64,000 bases of DNA from Rhizobium mongolense subsp. loessense (GCF_900099775.1 NZ_FMTM01000004.1:248001-312000); one strand, 5' to 3'. Positions 8,732-19,990 are shown, numbered from the stretch's first letter. The notes: generated by a model not told the origin, from the letters alone. A program made the numbers and translations.

Positions 8732-9682
8732 ATGAAAGCCGATTTGCGGATCGTACCCGATTTCGAGATGATCATCTGCCCGCCAGCAGAGTCCTTTCGC
8801 TGGAACACGCATGACTACCCCTATTTCCGGGCAAAGTGGCACTATCATCCTGAATACGAACTGCATCTCACCCGCACGACGTCGGGCGTCATGATGGTGG
8901 GCGACTATATCGGCGAATTCGAGCCTGGCTGCCTGGTGCTGACTGGTCCGAACGTGCCGCACAATTGGGTCAGCGATATCGAGCCCGGCAAGCTGATCCG
9001 CAATCGCGACGTGCTGATCCAATTCACCCCCGAATGGGCCGATCGCGTCGCTTCATTTTGTCCCGAGCTCGGCACGATAAAGCCGCTTTATGAGGATGCG
9101 ATCTACGGCGTGCAATTCTTGGGTACCACGGCGCTTGAAGGCCGGCGGCTGCTAGCGCAGATGGGCTCCGCCCACGGCGCCGAGCGCGTCGTGCTCTTCC
9201 TGCAACTGATGATCGCGCTGGCACGCAATCCCGCCGAACGGCGCAGGCTGTCGCGGCTGGCGCCAGCCTCTTCGCAGATGGAACTGCCCCATGAGCTGGA
9301 CGTCGCCATGCGCTATGTGCTGGAGCACTACAGCGACGACATCGATCTGGCCGCGGTCGCAAAAGTCTGCGGTCTCGAGCCGCAAGCCTTCTCGCGCTTT
9401 TTCAAGCGCCAGACCGGTCATACCTTCGCGCGCTACGTCATCCTTGCGCGCATCTATGCCGCCTGCTCGTTGCTCACCCAGACCTATCGTCCGATTACCG
9501 AGATTTGTTTTGAGGTCGGCTTCAACAACATCGCCAATTTCAACAGGCAGTTCTTCAAGATCTGCGGGCGCACGCCCTCGGATTACCGGCGCAACGCACA
9601 CAAGATCGGAACGCAAGCGCGAAGCGATCCCTTTCGGGAAATCCGTGCCTATTCGGCCATGGCAGTCGGCGAAAAAGTATAG
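8732..9682 (+). CDS. AraC-family transcriptional regulator
   Basis: A 316-residue activator-type regulator. The N-terminal half is a cupin-like ligand pocket (HYHPEYELHLTR near residue 42, GCLVLTGPNVPHNW near 70). The C-terminal third holds two helix-turn-helix motifs typical of AraC proteins (DIDLAAVAKVCGLEPQAFSRFFK and the ITEICFEVGFNNIANFNRQF region). The start at 8732 has an excellent GGGAGGAGG upstream. It lies between the divergent ketose operon and the ABC transporter operon and most likely activates the transporter genes, and perhaps both units, when the polyol or sugar is present. Confidence 0.85.
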   Translation: MKADLRIVPDFEMIICPPAESFRWNTHDYPYFRAKWHYHPEYELHLTRTTSGVMMVGDYIGEFEPGCLVLTGPNVPHNWVSDIEPGKLIRNRDVLIQFTPEWADRVASFCPELGTIKPLYEDAIYGVQFLGTTALEGRRLLAQMGSAHGAERVVLFLQLMIALARNPAERRRLSRLAPASSQMELPHELDVAMRYVLEHYSDDIDLAAVAKVCGLEPQAFSRFFKRQTGHTFARYVILARIYAACSLLTQTYRPITEICFEVGFNNIANFNRQFFKICGRTPSDYRRNAHKIGTQARSDPFREIRAYSAMAVGEKV

Positions 9683-9918
9683 GTCGCCAGCAAACCACGC
9701 GTGGCGGAGCAAAAGACCGCGCACTAAGCTCTTCTCGCGCCAATAGGAACGAAGCCGGGAAAGCAGCCGGGTCGCGATCCTGTGAAGGCGAACCTTAATC
9801 TGGAAGCCGGGAGGAGCCGTGCTGCCGGAACCTGGGAGGAGCCGACCCCAGTCGGTCGTGGGAACGCACTTGCCGGCCAGCGCCCGCAAGTGGTGCAAAG
9901 GCACAAGGAGGAGGAATT

Positions 9919-11352
9919 ATGATCAGGAAAAGTGGAATTGGAATCGCCGCGCTTGCGATCGGTGTTCTTGCGAGCGTCATGCCCGCAAGGGCCGATTTCT
10001 GGTCGGATGCCGGCGCGAAATACAAGGGTGTTGTCCTGCACGGCGTGACCGAAAGCACGCCGCCGTCCAACTACATCAAGGACGTGCTTGCGCCAGAATT
10101 CGAAAAAAAGACCGGTATCAAGGTCCAGATCGAGACCACCTCCTGGGACCAGATGTACGACAAGGCCATCAAGGACATGGAAGCCAAGACCGGCATCTAT
10201 GACATGGTCTATATCGAGCAGGACATCATCTACGCCTATCTGGCGCGCAGCTTCCTGATCGACATTTCGAAATCGCTGAAGGACGATCCGTCGCTGAAGG
10301 CGCCCGAATTCGATGAAACCCATTTCACGACATTCGCCAACTACTTCAAGAACGCCGACGGCGATCTCTTCGGTATTCCGATGGAAGCCTTCATCAAGGT
10401 CTATCTCTATCGCACCGACCTCTTCAATGATCCGAAAATCCAGGAAGCTTTCAAGAAGGAGACCGGCAAGGATCTGGCTCCGGCCAAGACCCATGAGGAA
10501 TATACGCAGATTGCTGAGTTCTTCACCAAGTACGGCAAGGACAACGGGATGGAGCTTTGGGGAACGACGGCCCAGGCGCACACAGGTCACCCGGCCTCCT
10601 GGTACGAATTCTTCGAGTCGATCGCTCCGACATTCGGCGTCTACAACTGGGGTATCGACGCCAACAACAACTATGCCGCCTCCGTCGAGAATGGCGGCCA
10701 GATGAACAGCGACAAGGCCAAGGCCGCCATCAAGTACTGGCTGCATCTGCGGGACATCGCTCCGCCTGAATCTGCTGCTTCAACCTGGACGGAAGTCGGC
10801 ACGACATTCGCCGCCGGCCGCGTCGCACAGGGTCTGGTTTATGGCGAGAACGCCGCCTGGATCGCGTCGGATGCAGAAAAGTCCAAGGTAGTCGGCAATG
10901 TCGGCGTCGCGCTTCCGCCCACCGAACCCGATGTCCTCAAGGAGGTCGAGGGCGGCAAAGGCTATCTCGGCTACTATGACGGCGGTGCCTTCGGCTTGCC
11001 GGTGACGTCGAAGAACAAGGAAGCGTCCTTGCTCTTCCTGCAGTTCATCGGCCAGGACTCTGTGCAGCCCGACTGGGCGATTGCCGCACCCCGCATCACC
11101 AATACGGCGACCTATGACGATCCCAAGGTCCTCGACATGGATAAGAAGCTGAATGGCTACTACACCATGCTCAAGGACCAGGGAAAGCTCTTCGCCGGCG
11201 CGCCGCCTTTCCCCTTCCATGCGCAGGTGCGTGAAGCCACGGCGCCGATCTTCTACAAGATCCTCTTAGGCGAAGTAGGTCCGGACGAGGGCCTCGACCA
11301 GATGGCGGCGGCGGCCGAAGCAGAGCTGAAGAATCTCGGCTATCGCAAATAA
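9919..11352 (+). CDS. Sugar/polyol ABC transporter, periplasmic binding protein
   Basis: A 477-residue family 1 extracellular solute-binding protein. Residues 1-26 form a Sec signal peptide ending in ARA-D. The mature part starts with a beta strand and hinge ([10 protein letters not shown]) and contains the Asp/Glu-rich ligand cleft segments typical of the sorbitol/mannitol/polyol-binding subgroup. A strong GGAGGAGG precedes ATG 9919. It is the first gene of the operon and is followed by a stable hairpin, as expected for a subunit needed in excess over the permeases. The surrounding dehydrogenases suggest an alditol such as ribitol, xylitol, galactitol or altritol. The substrate is not determined. 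Confidence 0.85.
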   Translation: MIRKSGIGIAALAIGVLASVMPARADFWSDAGAKYKGVVLHGVTESTPPSNYIKDVLAPEFEKKTGIKVQIETTSWDQMYDKAIKDMEAKTGIYDMVYIEQDIIYAYLARSFLIDISKSLKDDPSLKAPEFDETHFTTFANYFKNADGDLFGIPMEAFIKVYLYRTDLFNDPKIQEAFKKETGKDLAPAKTHEEYTQIAEFFTKYGKDNGMELWGTTAQAHTGHPASWYEFFESIAPTFGVYNWGIDANNNYAASVENGGQMNSDKAKAAIKYWLHLRDIAPPESAASTWTEVGTTFAAGRVAQGLVYGENAAWIASDAEKSKVVGNVGVALPPTEPDVLKEVEGGKGYLGYYDGGAFGLPVTSKNKEASLLFLQFIGQDSVQPDWAIAAPRITNTATYDDPKVLDMDKKLNGYYTMLKDQGKLFAGAPPFPFHAQVREATAPIFYKILLGEVGPDEGLDQMAAAAEAELKNLGYRK

Positions 11353-11365
11353 CACCGACAAGAGC

Positions 11366-11408
11366 CTGCGTCCGGGTGGCCTCTCCCAGGACCGCCACCC
11401 GGGCGCAG
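11366..11408 (+). promoter_or_regulatory. Intercistronic hairpin after the binding-protein gene
   Basis: A 15-base-pair stem (left arm 11366-11380, right arm 11394-11408, one G-U pair, 13-base loop) lies between the solute-binding-protein and permease genes. No U tract follows, so it probably acts as a 3' stabiliser or partial terminator rather than a full stop. Confidence 0.6.
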
Positions 11409-11464
11409 TTGCCGGTTAGTGCAGGCTGTTGATCTGCACGGATATCTTTCGGGAGCACGAATTC

Positions 11465-12346
11465 ATGCGTTCAAATACTGTCGGCTGGCTGATGCTCGCC
11501 CCGACGATCGCGATCCTCGGCATCTTCGGCATCATTCCTTTCATATACGTGCTTTACGTGGCATTCCACCAGTGGAACCCGTTCGGCGCCAGCCCCGACA
11601 TGATCTATAACGGCGCCAACAATTTCCGCCGCCTTGTCTTCGACGCCGAATTCCTGACCTCCATCGCCTTTACCATGAAATTCGCATTCTTCGCCGTGCT
11701 GAGCGAGATCGCGCTGGGCTATCTCCTCGCCCAGCTCTTCATGAAGGAATTTCCCGGACGTGGCTTCTTCCGCACGATCCACACACTGCCCCTGATCGTC
11801 GCGCCCATCGTCGTCGGCTCGGTCTGGCGCCTGATGACGACGCCGAGCATCGGCATCATCCCCTATCTCCTGAGAAACTGGTTCGGCTACGATCTCAACA
11901 TCGGCCGCGACGCCACCACCGCTTTCACCCTGACCGTCATCATGGACATCTGGCATTGGACGCCGCTGGTGACGCTGACACTGCTTGCCGCACTGCTCGC
12001 CCTGCCGAAAGAGCCGTTCGAACAGGCGCAGATCGATGGCGCCAACCGCCGCCAGATCTTCTGGCACGTCACACTGCCAATGATCCGACCGGCAATACTC
12101 GCAACGGTCTTTATCCGCCTGATGGATGCGCTGCGCACCGTCGACGAAGTCTGGATGCTGACCTCCGGCGGGCCGGGCGCCGCAACCCGTTATGTCGGGC
12201 TGCACATCTGGAAGATCGTCTTTCCAAAGACCGACTACGGCTATGGCGCCGCGATCTCGGTGATCGTCCTCTACCTCACCCTAGTGATGTGCTGGCTGCT
12301 CTATGTCGCCCTCGTGGCTCGACGCGAACGGAAGAGGACATTCTGA
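11465..12346 (+). CDS. Sugar ABC transporter permease (MalF type)
   Basis: A 293-residue inner-membrane permease with six predicted helices. The family's EAA loop, which contacts the ATPase, is visible as [20 protein letters not shown] (about residues 192-211). I chose ATG 11465 (MRSNTVGW), with a GGGAG ten bases upstream, rather than an earlier in-frame start that lacks a site. It overlaps the next permease by one base (TGATG), showing tight coupling. It forms the channel with the following permease and imports the substrate delivered by the binding protein. Confidence 0.88.
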   Translation: MRSNTVGWLMLAPTIAILGIFGIIPFIYVLYVAFHQWNPFGASPDMIYNGANNFRRLVFDAEFLTSIAFTMKFAFFAVLSEIALGYLLAQLFMKEFPGRGFFRTIHTLPLIVAPIVVGSVWRLMTTPSIGIIPYLLRNWFGYDLNIGRDATTAFTLTVIMDIWHWTPLVTLTLLAALLALPKEPFEQAQIDGANRRQIFWHVTLPMIRPAILATVFIRLMDALRTVDEVWMLTSGGPGAATRYVGLHIWKIVFPKTDYGYGAAISVIVLYLTLVMCWLLYVALVARRERKRTF

Positions 12347-13182
12347 TGCAGGGCCGCAATCCCCTTCTTTACCTGGCGCTTTGGCTGTTCCTGAGCCTGC
12401 TGACGCTTTTCCCGATCTATTGGCTTTTCGTCATTTCGGTGAAGCCGGCGGTCGATCTCTTCACGACGCCGAGCCTGTTTCTCGACGCGATCTACTGGAA
12501 AAATTACGTCAACGTCTTGGGCAATGAGACGCTGCGCGGCTACATGCTCAATTCGATGATCATATCCAGCGGCAACGCTGTGCTGGTCACAGTGCTGGCT
12601 TTCATGGCTTGCTATGCGCTGTCGCGCTTCGACCTTGCAGGCAAGGAGAACATCTTCTTCTGGACGATCACCAACCGCATGGCGCCGGCGGCGGTGTTTC
12701 TTTTGCCGTTCTTCCTGCTCTTCACCCAGATCATCACGTTCGGCGACTGGAAGCTTTACGACACCAAGATCGGCATGATCCTGCTCTATTGCACGTTCAA
12801 CCTGCCTTTCGCGATCTGGACGCTGAGGCCGACCATCGACGGAATTCCCAAGGAACTCGATGAGGCCGCAACCGTCGATGGTGCCTCGACATGGCAGGTT
12901 ATCCACGAAGTCATCTTCCCGCTTGCACGGCCGGGCCTTGCCGTCACGCTGATCCTCACCTGGGTCTTCGCCTGGAACGAGTTCCTGCTCGCCGCGACCC
13001 TGACCAGCTTCAACGCGCGCACCATCACCACAGGCCTTTCGGAATATGTGACGACAACCGGAACCGAATGGGGAGCGATGGCGGCGATCGCCGTGATCAC
13101 GCTCATCCCCGCGCTCATCATATTCGCAGTGGTCCAGAGGCATATCGTGGCGGGTCTCACCTTCGGCGCAGTCAAGGAGTAG
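12346..13182 (+). CDS. Sugar ABC transporter permease (MalG type)
   Basis: A 278-residue inner-membrane permease with six predicted helices and the EAA motif [18 protein letters not shown] near residues 169-186, characteristic of MalG/ThuG-like subunits. The start at ATG 12346 shares a base with the stop of the preceding permease. The end (GLTFGAVKE) is the usual C-terminus of the subfamily. With the MalF-type partner it forms the heterodimeric translocation path. Confidence 0.88.
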   Translation: MQGRNPLLYLALWLFLSLLTLFPIYWLFVISVKPAVDLFTTPSLFLDAIYWKNYVNVLGNETLRGYMLNSMIISSGNAVLVTVLAFMACYALSRFDLAGKENIFFWTITNRMAPAAVFLLPFFLLFTQIITFGDWKLYDTKIGMILLYCTFNLPFAIWTLRPTIDGIPKELDEAATVDGASTWQVIHEVIFPLARPGLAVTLILTWVFAWNEFLLAATLTSFNARTITTGLSEYVTTTGTEWGAMAAIAVITLIPALIIFAVVQRHIVAGLTFGAVKE

Positions 13183-13186
13183 AGCG

Positions 13187-13429
13187 ATGCAAGAGCCATT
13201 CGACCCCGGGCAGATCGATGCCGAACCGGAAGTGGCGGGCCGCCGCAAAACCGAGCGGACAGGCTTCCTGCCGATCACCACCAACTGGTTCGACCGCGTC
13301 TTCGTCGGCATCTACCTGTTCGTCGCGCTCGAACTCTTCTGGATGCGATTCCTCGAACAATCGATTCCGCTAACCGTTTGCCACGTCCTTGCCATCGGGC
13401 TCGGGGTCCTGATCGTATGGCGCGGCTGA
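13187..13429 (+). CDS. Small two-span membrane protein inside the ABC operon
   Basis: An 80-residue protein with a charged N-terminal tail (about 35 residues) and two membrane helices (around residues 39-58 and 61-78, ending VWRG). It starts four bases after the permease stop and belongs to the operon. Small membrane proteins occur in a few other sugar ABC operons (for example the DUF2160 proteins beside glycerol systems), but I cannot assign this one to a named family. It may assist assembly or tune the transporter. No function is shown. Confidence 0.6.
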   Translation: MQEPFDPGQIDAEPEVAGRRKTERTGFLPITTNWFDRVFVGIYLFVALELFWMRFLEQSIPLTVCHVLAIGLGVLIVWRG

Positions 13430-13457
13430 TGCTTCTTCAGACAATAGGACAGAGACG

Positions 13458-14501
13458 ATGAAAGCGCTGGTACTGGAAGAGAAGATGAAGCTGTCGCTGC
13501 GCGATTTCCCGATCGAGCGTGACGAGGTGCTCGGCCCACGCGACGTGCGCATCAAGCTCCACACCGTGGGCATCTGCGGCTCCGACGTGCATTACTATAC
13601 ACATGGCGGCACCGGCGTATTCCAAGTGAAAGCGCCGATGATCCTCGGCCACGAGGCGTCCGGCACCGTGATCGAGACCGGTGCCGAGGTCACGTCGCTC
13701 AAGGTGGGCGATCGGGTCTGCATGGAGCCGGGCATTCCCGATCCCAATAGCCGTGCGACGCGCCTGGGCCTTTACAATATTGATCCGGCAGTCCGCTTTT
13801 GGGCGACGCCGCCCATCCATGGCGTACTCAGGCCGACGGTCGTCCACCCGGCCGACTTCTCCTACAAACTGCCCGACAACGTGTCCTTCGCCGAAGCCGC
13901 CATGGTCGAACCGCTGGCAGTGGGTGTGCATGCGGCCACCAAGGCGCAGGTCAGGCCAGGCGACATAGCGTTGGTGATCGGCGCTGGTCCGATCGGCCTG
14001 GTGACAGCGCTGTCGGCTGTCGCGGCCGGCTGCGCGCGGGTGTTCGTGAGCGATATCGATGACGCCAAGCTGGAGCTTGCCGCAAAGCTCGGTCCAATCT
14101 CGCCCGTCAACGTTGCGCGGCAGGAACTGGCCAGGGAGATCCTTGCCGCCACCGGCGGCTGGGGCGTGGAGATCGTTTTCGAGTGCTCGGGCCATCCCGG
14201 AGGGGCCGAGGGCGTATTTGACCCGCTGGCACCCGGCGGTCGTGTGGTCTTCATCGGTTCGCAGGTCCATCCGATCCACTACGATGTCGGCAAGGCCATG
14301 GTGCGCGAAGCGCGCGTGGAGCATGTCTTCCGCTATGCGCATGTCTTTCCGCGCTGCGTGGCCATGCTGTCATCGGGCGCGATCGATGTGAAACCGCTCA
14401 TCACGCGCACATTCGATTTCGACGAAAGCGTTCGGGCTTTCGAGATCGCGGCTTCGGCTGCCAAGGGCGAAGTCAAGATGCAGATCGCACTGCCGCAATA
14501 G
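13458..14501 (+). CDS. Zinc-dependent polyol dehydrogenase (L-iditol/xylitol dehydrogenase type)
   Basis: A 347-residue medium-chain dehydrogenase. Catalytic zinc ligands are visible in [13 protein letters not shown] (Cys, about residue 40), GHEASG (His-Glu, about 65-66) and the later Glu. The Rossmann motif [10 protein letters not shown] is near residue 175, followed by the Asp of FVSDID that favours NAD(H). The structural zinc lobe of four cysteines is missing, as in sorbitol/xylitol dehydrogenases from bacteria. It would oxidise an imported alditol to a ketose. It lies between the small membrane protein and the ATPase gene, which argues that the imported substrate is a polyol. Confidence 0.85.
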   Translation: MKALVLEEKMKLSLRDFPIERDEVLGPRDVRIKLHTVGICGSDVHYYTHGGTGVFQVKAPMILGHEASGTVIETGAEVTSLKVGDRVCMEPGIPDPNSRATRLGLYNIDPAVRFWATPPIHGVLRPTVVHPADFSYKLPDNVSFAEAAMVEPLAVGVHAATKAQVRPGDIALVIGAGPIGLVTALSAVAAGCARVFVSDIDDAKLELAAKLGPISPVNVARQELAREILAATGGWGVEIVFECSGHPGGAEGVFDPLAPGGRVVFIGSQVHPIHYDVGKAMVREARVEHVFRYAHVFPRCVAMLSSGAIDVKPLITRTFDFDESVRAFEIAASAAKGEVKMQIALPQ

Positions 14502-14511
14502 AGGAACTCAT

Positions 14512-15573
<1,062 letters not shown>

Positions 15574-15597
15574 TTCTGCATCGCCACGGAGCAAGAC

Positions 15598-16368
15598 ATG
15601 TTCTTCGAGAAATTCCGGATGGATGGCCAAACCGCTGTGGTGACCGGCGGCGGACGGGGTATTGGCCTTGCCTGCGCCGAAGCGCTTGGCGAGGCGGGCG
15701 CTCGAATCGTCATCCTCGATCGCGACGAAGCGGTGGCCGAATCGGGCAGGCAGGTCTTGGCCGGCAAGGGTGTCGAAGCCGATGCGCTGATCCTCGATGT
15801 CACTCATTCCGCGGCCGTCGAAAAAGCGGCTGCGGATATCTTCGCAAAGCTGGGTCGCATCGATGCGCTGGTCGCCAACGCAGGCATTGCCCGGACCGGC
15901 ACGGCCGCAGAGGATACGCCGGACGAACTCTGGCTCAATGTCAACGATGTGAACTACAACGGCGTCTTCTGGTGCAATCGCGCCTTCGGCCGCTACATGC
16001 TGAAGGCCGGCCGTGGTGCAATCGTCAATATCGGATCGATGTCCGGCTATATCGTCAACCGTCCACAGCTGCAGACCTATTACAACGCCTCGAAGGCCGC
16101 CGTCCACCACCTGACCGCGTCACTCGCCGTGGAATGGGCCGAGCGTGGCGTTCGCGTCAACGCCGTCGCACCAACCTACATCGAAACCGAAATGACGAAG
16201 ACTGTGGTCGACAAGAAGATGATGGACATCTGGATCCGTGACACACCGATGGGCCGGATGGGCCAGCCCCATGAGATTGCGTCGGTGGTGCATTTTCTCG
16301 CCTGCGACGCATCGAGCCTGATCACTGGCGCGACCGTCAAGGCTGACGGCGGCTTCACTTGCTGGTAG
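15598..16368 (+). CDS. Short-chain dehydrogenase/reductase
   Basis: A 256-residue classical SDR. The cofactor motif GGGRGIG is near residues 16-22, an acidic residue after the second strand (LDRDEA) suggests NAD(H), NAGIA is near 95, the catalytic Ser is in GSMSGYI and Tyr/Lys are in YYNASK near residue 161. The C-terminus GATVKADGGFTCW is typical. It is one of three SDRs in this operon and probably oxidises a polyol or reduces a ketose. The specific substrate cannot be read from sequence. Confidence 0.85.
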   Translation: MFFEKFRMDGQTAVVTGGGRGIGLACAEALGEAGARIVILDRDEAVAESGRQVLAGKGVEADALILDVTHSAAVEKAAADIFAKLGRIDALVANAGIARTGTAAEDTPDELWLNVNDVNYNGVFWCNRAFGRYMLKAGRGAIVNIGSMSGYIVNRPQLQTYYNASKAAVHHLTASLAVEWAERGVRVNAVAPTYIETEMTKTVVDKKMMDIWIRDTPMGRMGQPHEIASVVHFLACDASSLITGATVKADGGFTCW

Positions 16369-16380
16369 GAGGTATTGGCG

Positions 16381-17106
16381 ATGGATTTCTCGAACAGGCA
16401 TGTGGTGGTGACCGGCGCCGGCAAGGGTATCGGGCGGGCGACCGCCGTCATGCTGGCGCAGCGTGGGGCCAAGGTGACCGCGCTATCGCGCTCGGCGGCC
16501 GATCTTGAGGAACTGAAGAATGAAATCGGATGTATCCCAATTGCAGTCGATCTTGCCGATCCGGACGCGACGCGCGCTGCAGCCCTTAAGGCCCTACCGG
16601 CCGATTTTCTGATCAATTGTGCGGGTACGACCGAGCTTGAGTCCTTTCTCGAACTCAAGGTCGAGAACTTCGATCTGCTCTACGCCGTCAATACGAGGGC
16701 ACCGATGATCATGTCGCAGGAATATGCCCGCGACATGGTGAAGAACAGCCGCAAAGGCGCAATCGTCAACGTCTCGAGCGTCGCCGCCTTTGTCGGTATT
16801 CCCGATCACGCGGCCTATTGCGCTTCCAAGTCCGCGCTCGACGGGCTGACCCGGGTAATGGCCAAGGAGCTTGCGCCAAAGGGCATCCGCGTCAACGGCG
16901 TGCATCCCACCGTGACGCTCACGCCCATGGCCATCAAGGCCTGGAGCGATCCAGAAAAGGCAGCCGGCATGCTCAACCGCATTCCGGTCGGCCGTTTCGC
17001 CGAACCCCAAGACATTGCCGAGGTCATTCTTTTCCTGCTCTCTGACGAGGCAGCAATGGTCAACGGCCTGTCGATGCCTGTGGATGGTGGCTACATGATC
17101 GCCTGA
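16381..17106 (+). CDS. SDR related to L-xylulose reductase (DCXR-like)
   Basis: A 241-residue short-chain dehydrogenase. It starts with VVTGAGKGIGRA and contains the DCXR-type region HPTVTLTPMAIKAWSDPEKA followed by MLNRIPVGRFAE, closely paralleling the animal dicarbonyl/L-xylulose reductases. Catalytic Tyr and Lys are in YCASK near residue 146. L-xylulose reductases interconvert L-xylulose and xylitol with NADP(H), and an Arg after strand 2 (SRSAADL) fits NADP preference. ATG 16381 has an AGGAGGT seven bases upstream, which overlaps the stop of the previous SDR gene. The precise alditol/ketose pair is inferred. Confidence 0.8.
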   Translation: MDFSNRHVVVTGAGKGIGRATAVMLAQRGAKVTALSRSAADLEELKNEIGCIPIAVDLADPDATRAAALKALPADFLINCAGTTELESFLELKVENFDLLYAVNTRAPMIMSQEYARDMVKNSRKGAIVNVSSVAAFVGIPDHAAYCASKSALDGLTRVMAKELAPKGIRVNGVHPTVTLTPMAIKAWSDPEKAAGMLNRIPVGRFAEPQDIAEVILFLLSDEAAMVNGLSMPVDGGYMIA

Positions 17107-17187
17107 CGGCTTTGCGAGGCAGATGCCTCAAATTGTAACCTTCCCGCCGCCGGTCTGGCGGCCTCATAGATTTTCAAGGATCAGCGC

Positions 17188-18171
17188 ATGACACGCTTTG
17201 ACGCAAAAATCGCCAAGATCAGGGCCGGCAACTACAAGCGAACGGATTTCATCATCGCGGACGCGAAGGACGGCGACATGGGGCCAAGCATTCCATCCTG
17301 CGGCCCGAAGCTCGAGAAGGACTGCTCCTACACACGCTACCGGACGCGGGCGGAATTCCTCGACCAGATCAAGGCCGTGATCACCCAAGACATCATCGAT
17401 ATCATGCTGACTTCCGCCTCCAATCTTGAACTGCTGACGGAAAGCGGCGCTTACGCAGGCAGCAATGTAAAACCCGCAATTCGAGCCAATGATGCGACGG
17501 ATATCTGGGTGGGGCGCGGCGCGACCTATGCCTCTCAGCCGTCACGGCCTTATCGCACTGCTTCTCTGTCGGTCAACCGGCGCCATACCGATCTCGGCCT
17601 GTATTCGATCACCTTTAACAACGATCTCGACGCGGACTACAATTCGCTGCTCGCCTTTTTGGATTTCGTAGAGGACGCGCACGACAACGGCTTCAATTAT
17701 TTCCTCGAAGTCTTCAATCCGAACGTCGACACCGGTATTTTGCCCGACCTCCAGCCACATTTCGTAAATGATTGCATATGCCGGGCGCTGGCGGGGCTGA
17801 CACGTGCGCAGCGGCCGCAATTTCTGAAGATTCCCTTCAATGGCCCGAAGGCGCTGGAGGAACTCACGTCCTACGACCCGAGCCTGATCGTCGGCGTGCT
17901 GGGCGGCGGTGCGGGTACGGCGCGCGATACGTTCGAACTCATCCACCAGGCGGAGAAATACGGCGCCCGCGTGGCGCTTTTCGGTCGCAAGATCAATCTC
18001 GCCGAAGACCCGCTCGCCATGGTGAAATTCATGCGTGCCGTAGCGGATGGTGATCTCAGACCAGAGGAGGCGGTCAAGGCCTATCACGGCGCGCTGCAGG
18101 CAGGCGGGCAGACGCCGATGCGGACACTCTCCGACGACACGGTCATCACCGAAAAGGTTCTGATGAATTGA
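17188..18171 (+). CDS. Uncharacterised aldolase-like protein
   Basis: A 327-residue soluble protein. I do not recognise an experimentally defined family. The order of alternating strands and helices and the stretch FLKIPFNGPKALEEL (around residue 218) resemble class I aldolases of the DeoC/LacD/FbaB type, where a Lys forms a Schiff base. GVLGGGAGTARDTF near 238 would be a phosphate-binding loop. It sits just before a PfkB kinase in the polyol operon, which would suit cleavage of a ketose phosphate. A hairpin (GCCGCC/GGCGGC, 17146-17162) precedes it. The aldolase role is inference. Confidence 0.55.
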   Translation: MTRFDAKIAKIRAGNYKRTDFIIADAKDGDMGPSIPSCGPKLEKDCSYTRYRTRAEFLDQIKAVITQDIIDIMLTSASNLELLTESGAYAGSNVKPAIRANDATDIWVGRGATYASQPSRPYRTASLSVNRRHTDLGLYSITFNNDLDADYNSLLAFLDFVEDAHDNGFNYFLEVFNPNVDTGILPDLQPHFVNDCICRALAGLTRAQRPQFLKIPFNGPKALEELTSYDPSLIVGVLGGGAGTARDTFELIHQAEKYGARVALFGRKINLAEDPLAMVKFMRAVADGDLRPEEAVKAYHGALQAGGQTPMRTLSDDTVITEKVLMN

Positions 18172-18191
18172 CACCGCCAAGGGAGGAGAGC

Positions 18192-19208
18192 ATGGCCGGA
18201 ACGAGCAGGCGCGGCTTCATCGCCGGCGGGACCTGGTGCCTCGACCGAAATCGCAGGATAGACGCATGGCCTAGGGAAGACAGCGTCGGTATCGCCTGGG
18301 GGCTCGAGGAACGTGGCGGCGGCCCGGCCTGCAATCTTGCCATCGACATCAAGAGGCTCGACCCGGCAATCCCGGTCGAAACCATCGGATTGGTGGGCGA
18401 TGACGAGGCCGGGCGAAAGCTCATCGCCGAAGCCGAGCGTGCTGGCCTCGACCATCGGCAGATGCATGTCAGCGACCAGGCGACCACTCATACGACCGAG
18501 GCCTTCATCTCGCAGGCAAGTGGCCTGCGCACGCATATTTCCGAGATCGGCGTTTCGGCGCTGCTTTCGCCGGATCATTTCGATTTTTCCGGAACCACCG
18601 CGCGCTTCTTGCATCTCGGACTTCCCGGCATCCATCCCACGATGGATGCACCTTGGGGCGACAATGCCAACGGCTGGGTGGCAGTGCTCAAAGCCGCTCG
18701 CGCCGCTCGTCTTGAGACCAATCTCGAACTTTGCACGGTCACGCCGGAACGCCTGCGCGGCCTGATCCTGCCTTGTCTACCGCATCTCGATACGCTCATT
18801 GTCAACGACAAAGAGATCGGGGCGCTTGCCGAGATGGAAACCACTCGGGACGGCAGGACTGACGTTGATGCCTGCGCGGCGGCCCCGGCCGTCATTCTCC
18901 CACAGGGCGCGATGCGGCTTATCGCCATCCACTTTCCGGAAGGCGCGATCACCGTCACGCGCTCAGGAGAGAAGATCTTCGTGCCCTCCTTCAAAATACC
19001 TCGAAATGCGATTGTCGGACCGAACGGTGCCGGCGATGCCTTCGCGGCAGGCTTCATGTACGGCCTGCACGAAGACTGGGCAGTCAAGGACTGTCTTTGG
19101 CTCGGCCATGCCGCGGCCGCCTGTTCGCTGCGCAGCGCGGGCACGACTGACGGTGTCGTTGAGTGGAAGCAATGCCTCGAAACGGCACGCCGGTGGGGAA
19201 GCCATTGA
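18192..19208 (+). CDS. Second PfkB-family sugar kinase
   Basis: A 338-residue ribokinase-like kinase. The C-terminal ATP/anion-hole motif reads GPNGAGDAFAAGF with the catalytic Asp at about residue 282; it has GPN where DTT or DPT is common. The early GGGPACNLAIDI motif binds the sugar. I place the start at ATG 18192 because GGGAGGAGAG lies just upstream, although a TTG at 18168 would overlap the previous stop. It follows the aldolase-like gene by 20 bases, suggesting a kinase-aldolase pair acting on a ketose, distinct from the kinase-epimerase pair at 3876-6148. Confidence 0.8.
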   Translation: MAGTSRRGFIAGGTWCLDRNRRIDAWPREDSVGIAWGLEERGGGPACNLAIDIKRLDPAIPVETIGLVGDDEAGRKLIAEAERAGLDHRQMHVSDQATTHTTEAFISQASGLRTHISEIGVSALLSPDHFDFSGTTARFLHLGLPGIHPTMDAPWGDNANGWVAVLKAARAARLETNLELCTVTPERLRGLILPCLPHLDTLIVNDKEIGALAEMETTRDGRTDVDACAAAPAVILPQGAMRLIAIHFPEGAITVTRSGEKIFVPSFKIPRNAIVGPNGAGDAFAAGFMYGLHEDWAVKDCLWLGHAAAACSLRSAGTTDGVVEWKQCLETARRWGSH

Positions 19209-19261
19209 GTCAGGTGGCGGCCGGATTTGCAGAATTTGATCTGACGCAGAAGGAGACGAGC

Positions 19262-19990
19262 ATGGTCAAGCAATTAGAAGGCATGGTGGCGGCGGTCACG
19301 GGTGCGGCCTCCGGCATCGGACTGGCGAGCACGAGGGCAATGGTTGCGGAGGGCGCGCGCGTGGTGCTCGTCGATCGCGACCAGAAGGCTCTGGACGCAG
19401 TTTGTGCGGAACTCGGCAATGTCGCAATCCCCCTGGTGATCGATCTTCTCGATCCCGCCAGTTGCGCGACCCTGATGCCGTCTATCGAGAAATTAACCGG
19501 CCAGCTCGATATTTTTCATGCCAATGCCGGCACCTACATCGGGGGTGACCTGATCGAGGCCGACACTGCCGTCATCGACCGGATGCTCAACCTCAACATC
19601 AACGCAGTCATGAAGAACGTCCATGATGTTCTGCCGCACATGATCGCGCGCGGCTCGGGAGACATTATCGTCACAAGTTCAGTGGCGGGGCATTATCCCG
19701 TTCCATGGGAGCCTGTCTATTCGGCGTCGAAATGGGCCATGACCTGCTTCGTTCAGACCGTGCGGCGCCAGGTCAACAAGCAGGGCATCCGCGTGGGCTC
19801 GGTTTCGCCCGGACCGGTGATCAGCGGGCTGCTTGCCGACTGGCCAGAAGAAAATCTCCAAAAGGCGAAGGAATCGGGAAGCCTCATCGAACCGTCGGAG
19901 GTGGCCGATGCCATCATCTTCATGCTGACCAGGCCGCGAAATGTCACAATTCGCGATGTCGTTGTGCTGCCGACCAATTTCGATATCTGA
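19262..19990 (+). CDS. Ribitol dehydrogenase-like SDR
   Basis: A 242-residue SDR that parallels Klebsiella ribitol 2-dehydrogenase along its length. Shared landmarks are VTGAASGIGLA, LDIFHANAGTYIGG, a WEPVYSASKWA active site (Tyr/Lys near residue 155), TVRRQVNKQGIRVG and the unusual C-terminus VTIRDVVVLPTNFDI. Ribitol dehydrogenase oxidises ribitol to D-ribulose with NAD+. ATG 19262 follows AAGGAGACGAG. It is the last gene of the polyol operon. Related rhizobial SDRs also oxidise other alditols, so the substrate may be broader than ribitol. Confidence 0.8.
   Translation: MVKQLEGMVAAVTGAASGIGLASTRAMVAEGARVVLVDRDQKALDAVCAELGNVAIPLVIDLLDPASCATLMPSIEKLTGQLDIFHANAGTYIGGDLIEADTAVIDRMLNLNINAVMKNVHDVLPHMIARGSGDIIVTSSVAGHYPVPWEPVYSASKWAMTCFVQTVRRQVNKQGIRVGSVSPGPVISGLLADWPEENLQKAKESGSLIEPSEVADAIIFMLTRPRNVTIRDVVVLPTNFDI

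Noticed and set aside
17146..17162. GCCGCC/GGCGGC hairpin between the L-xylulose reductase-like and aldolase-like genes as a terminator
   Set aside because: The 6-bp stem has no T run and the operon clearly continues, so I do not call it a terminator.
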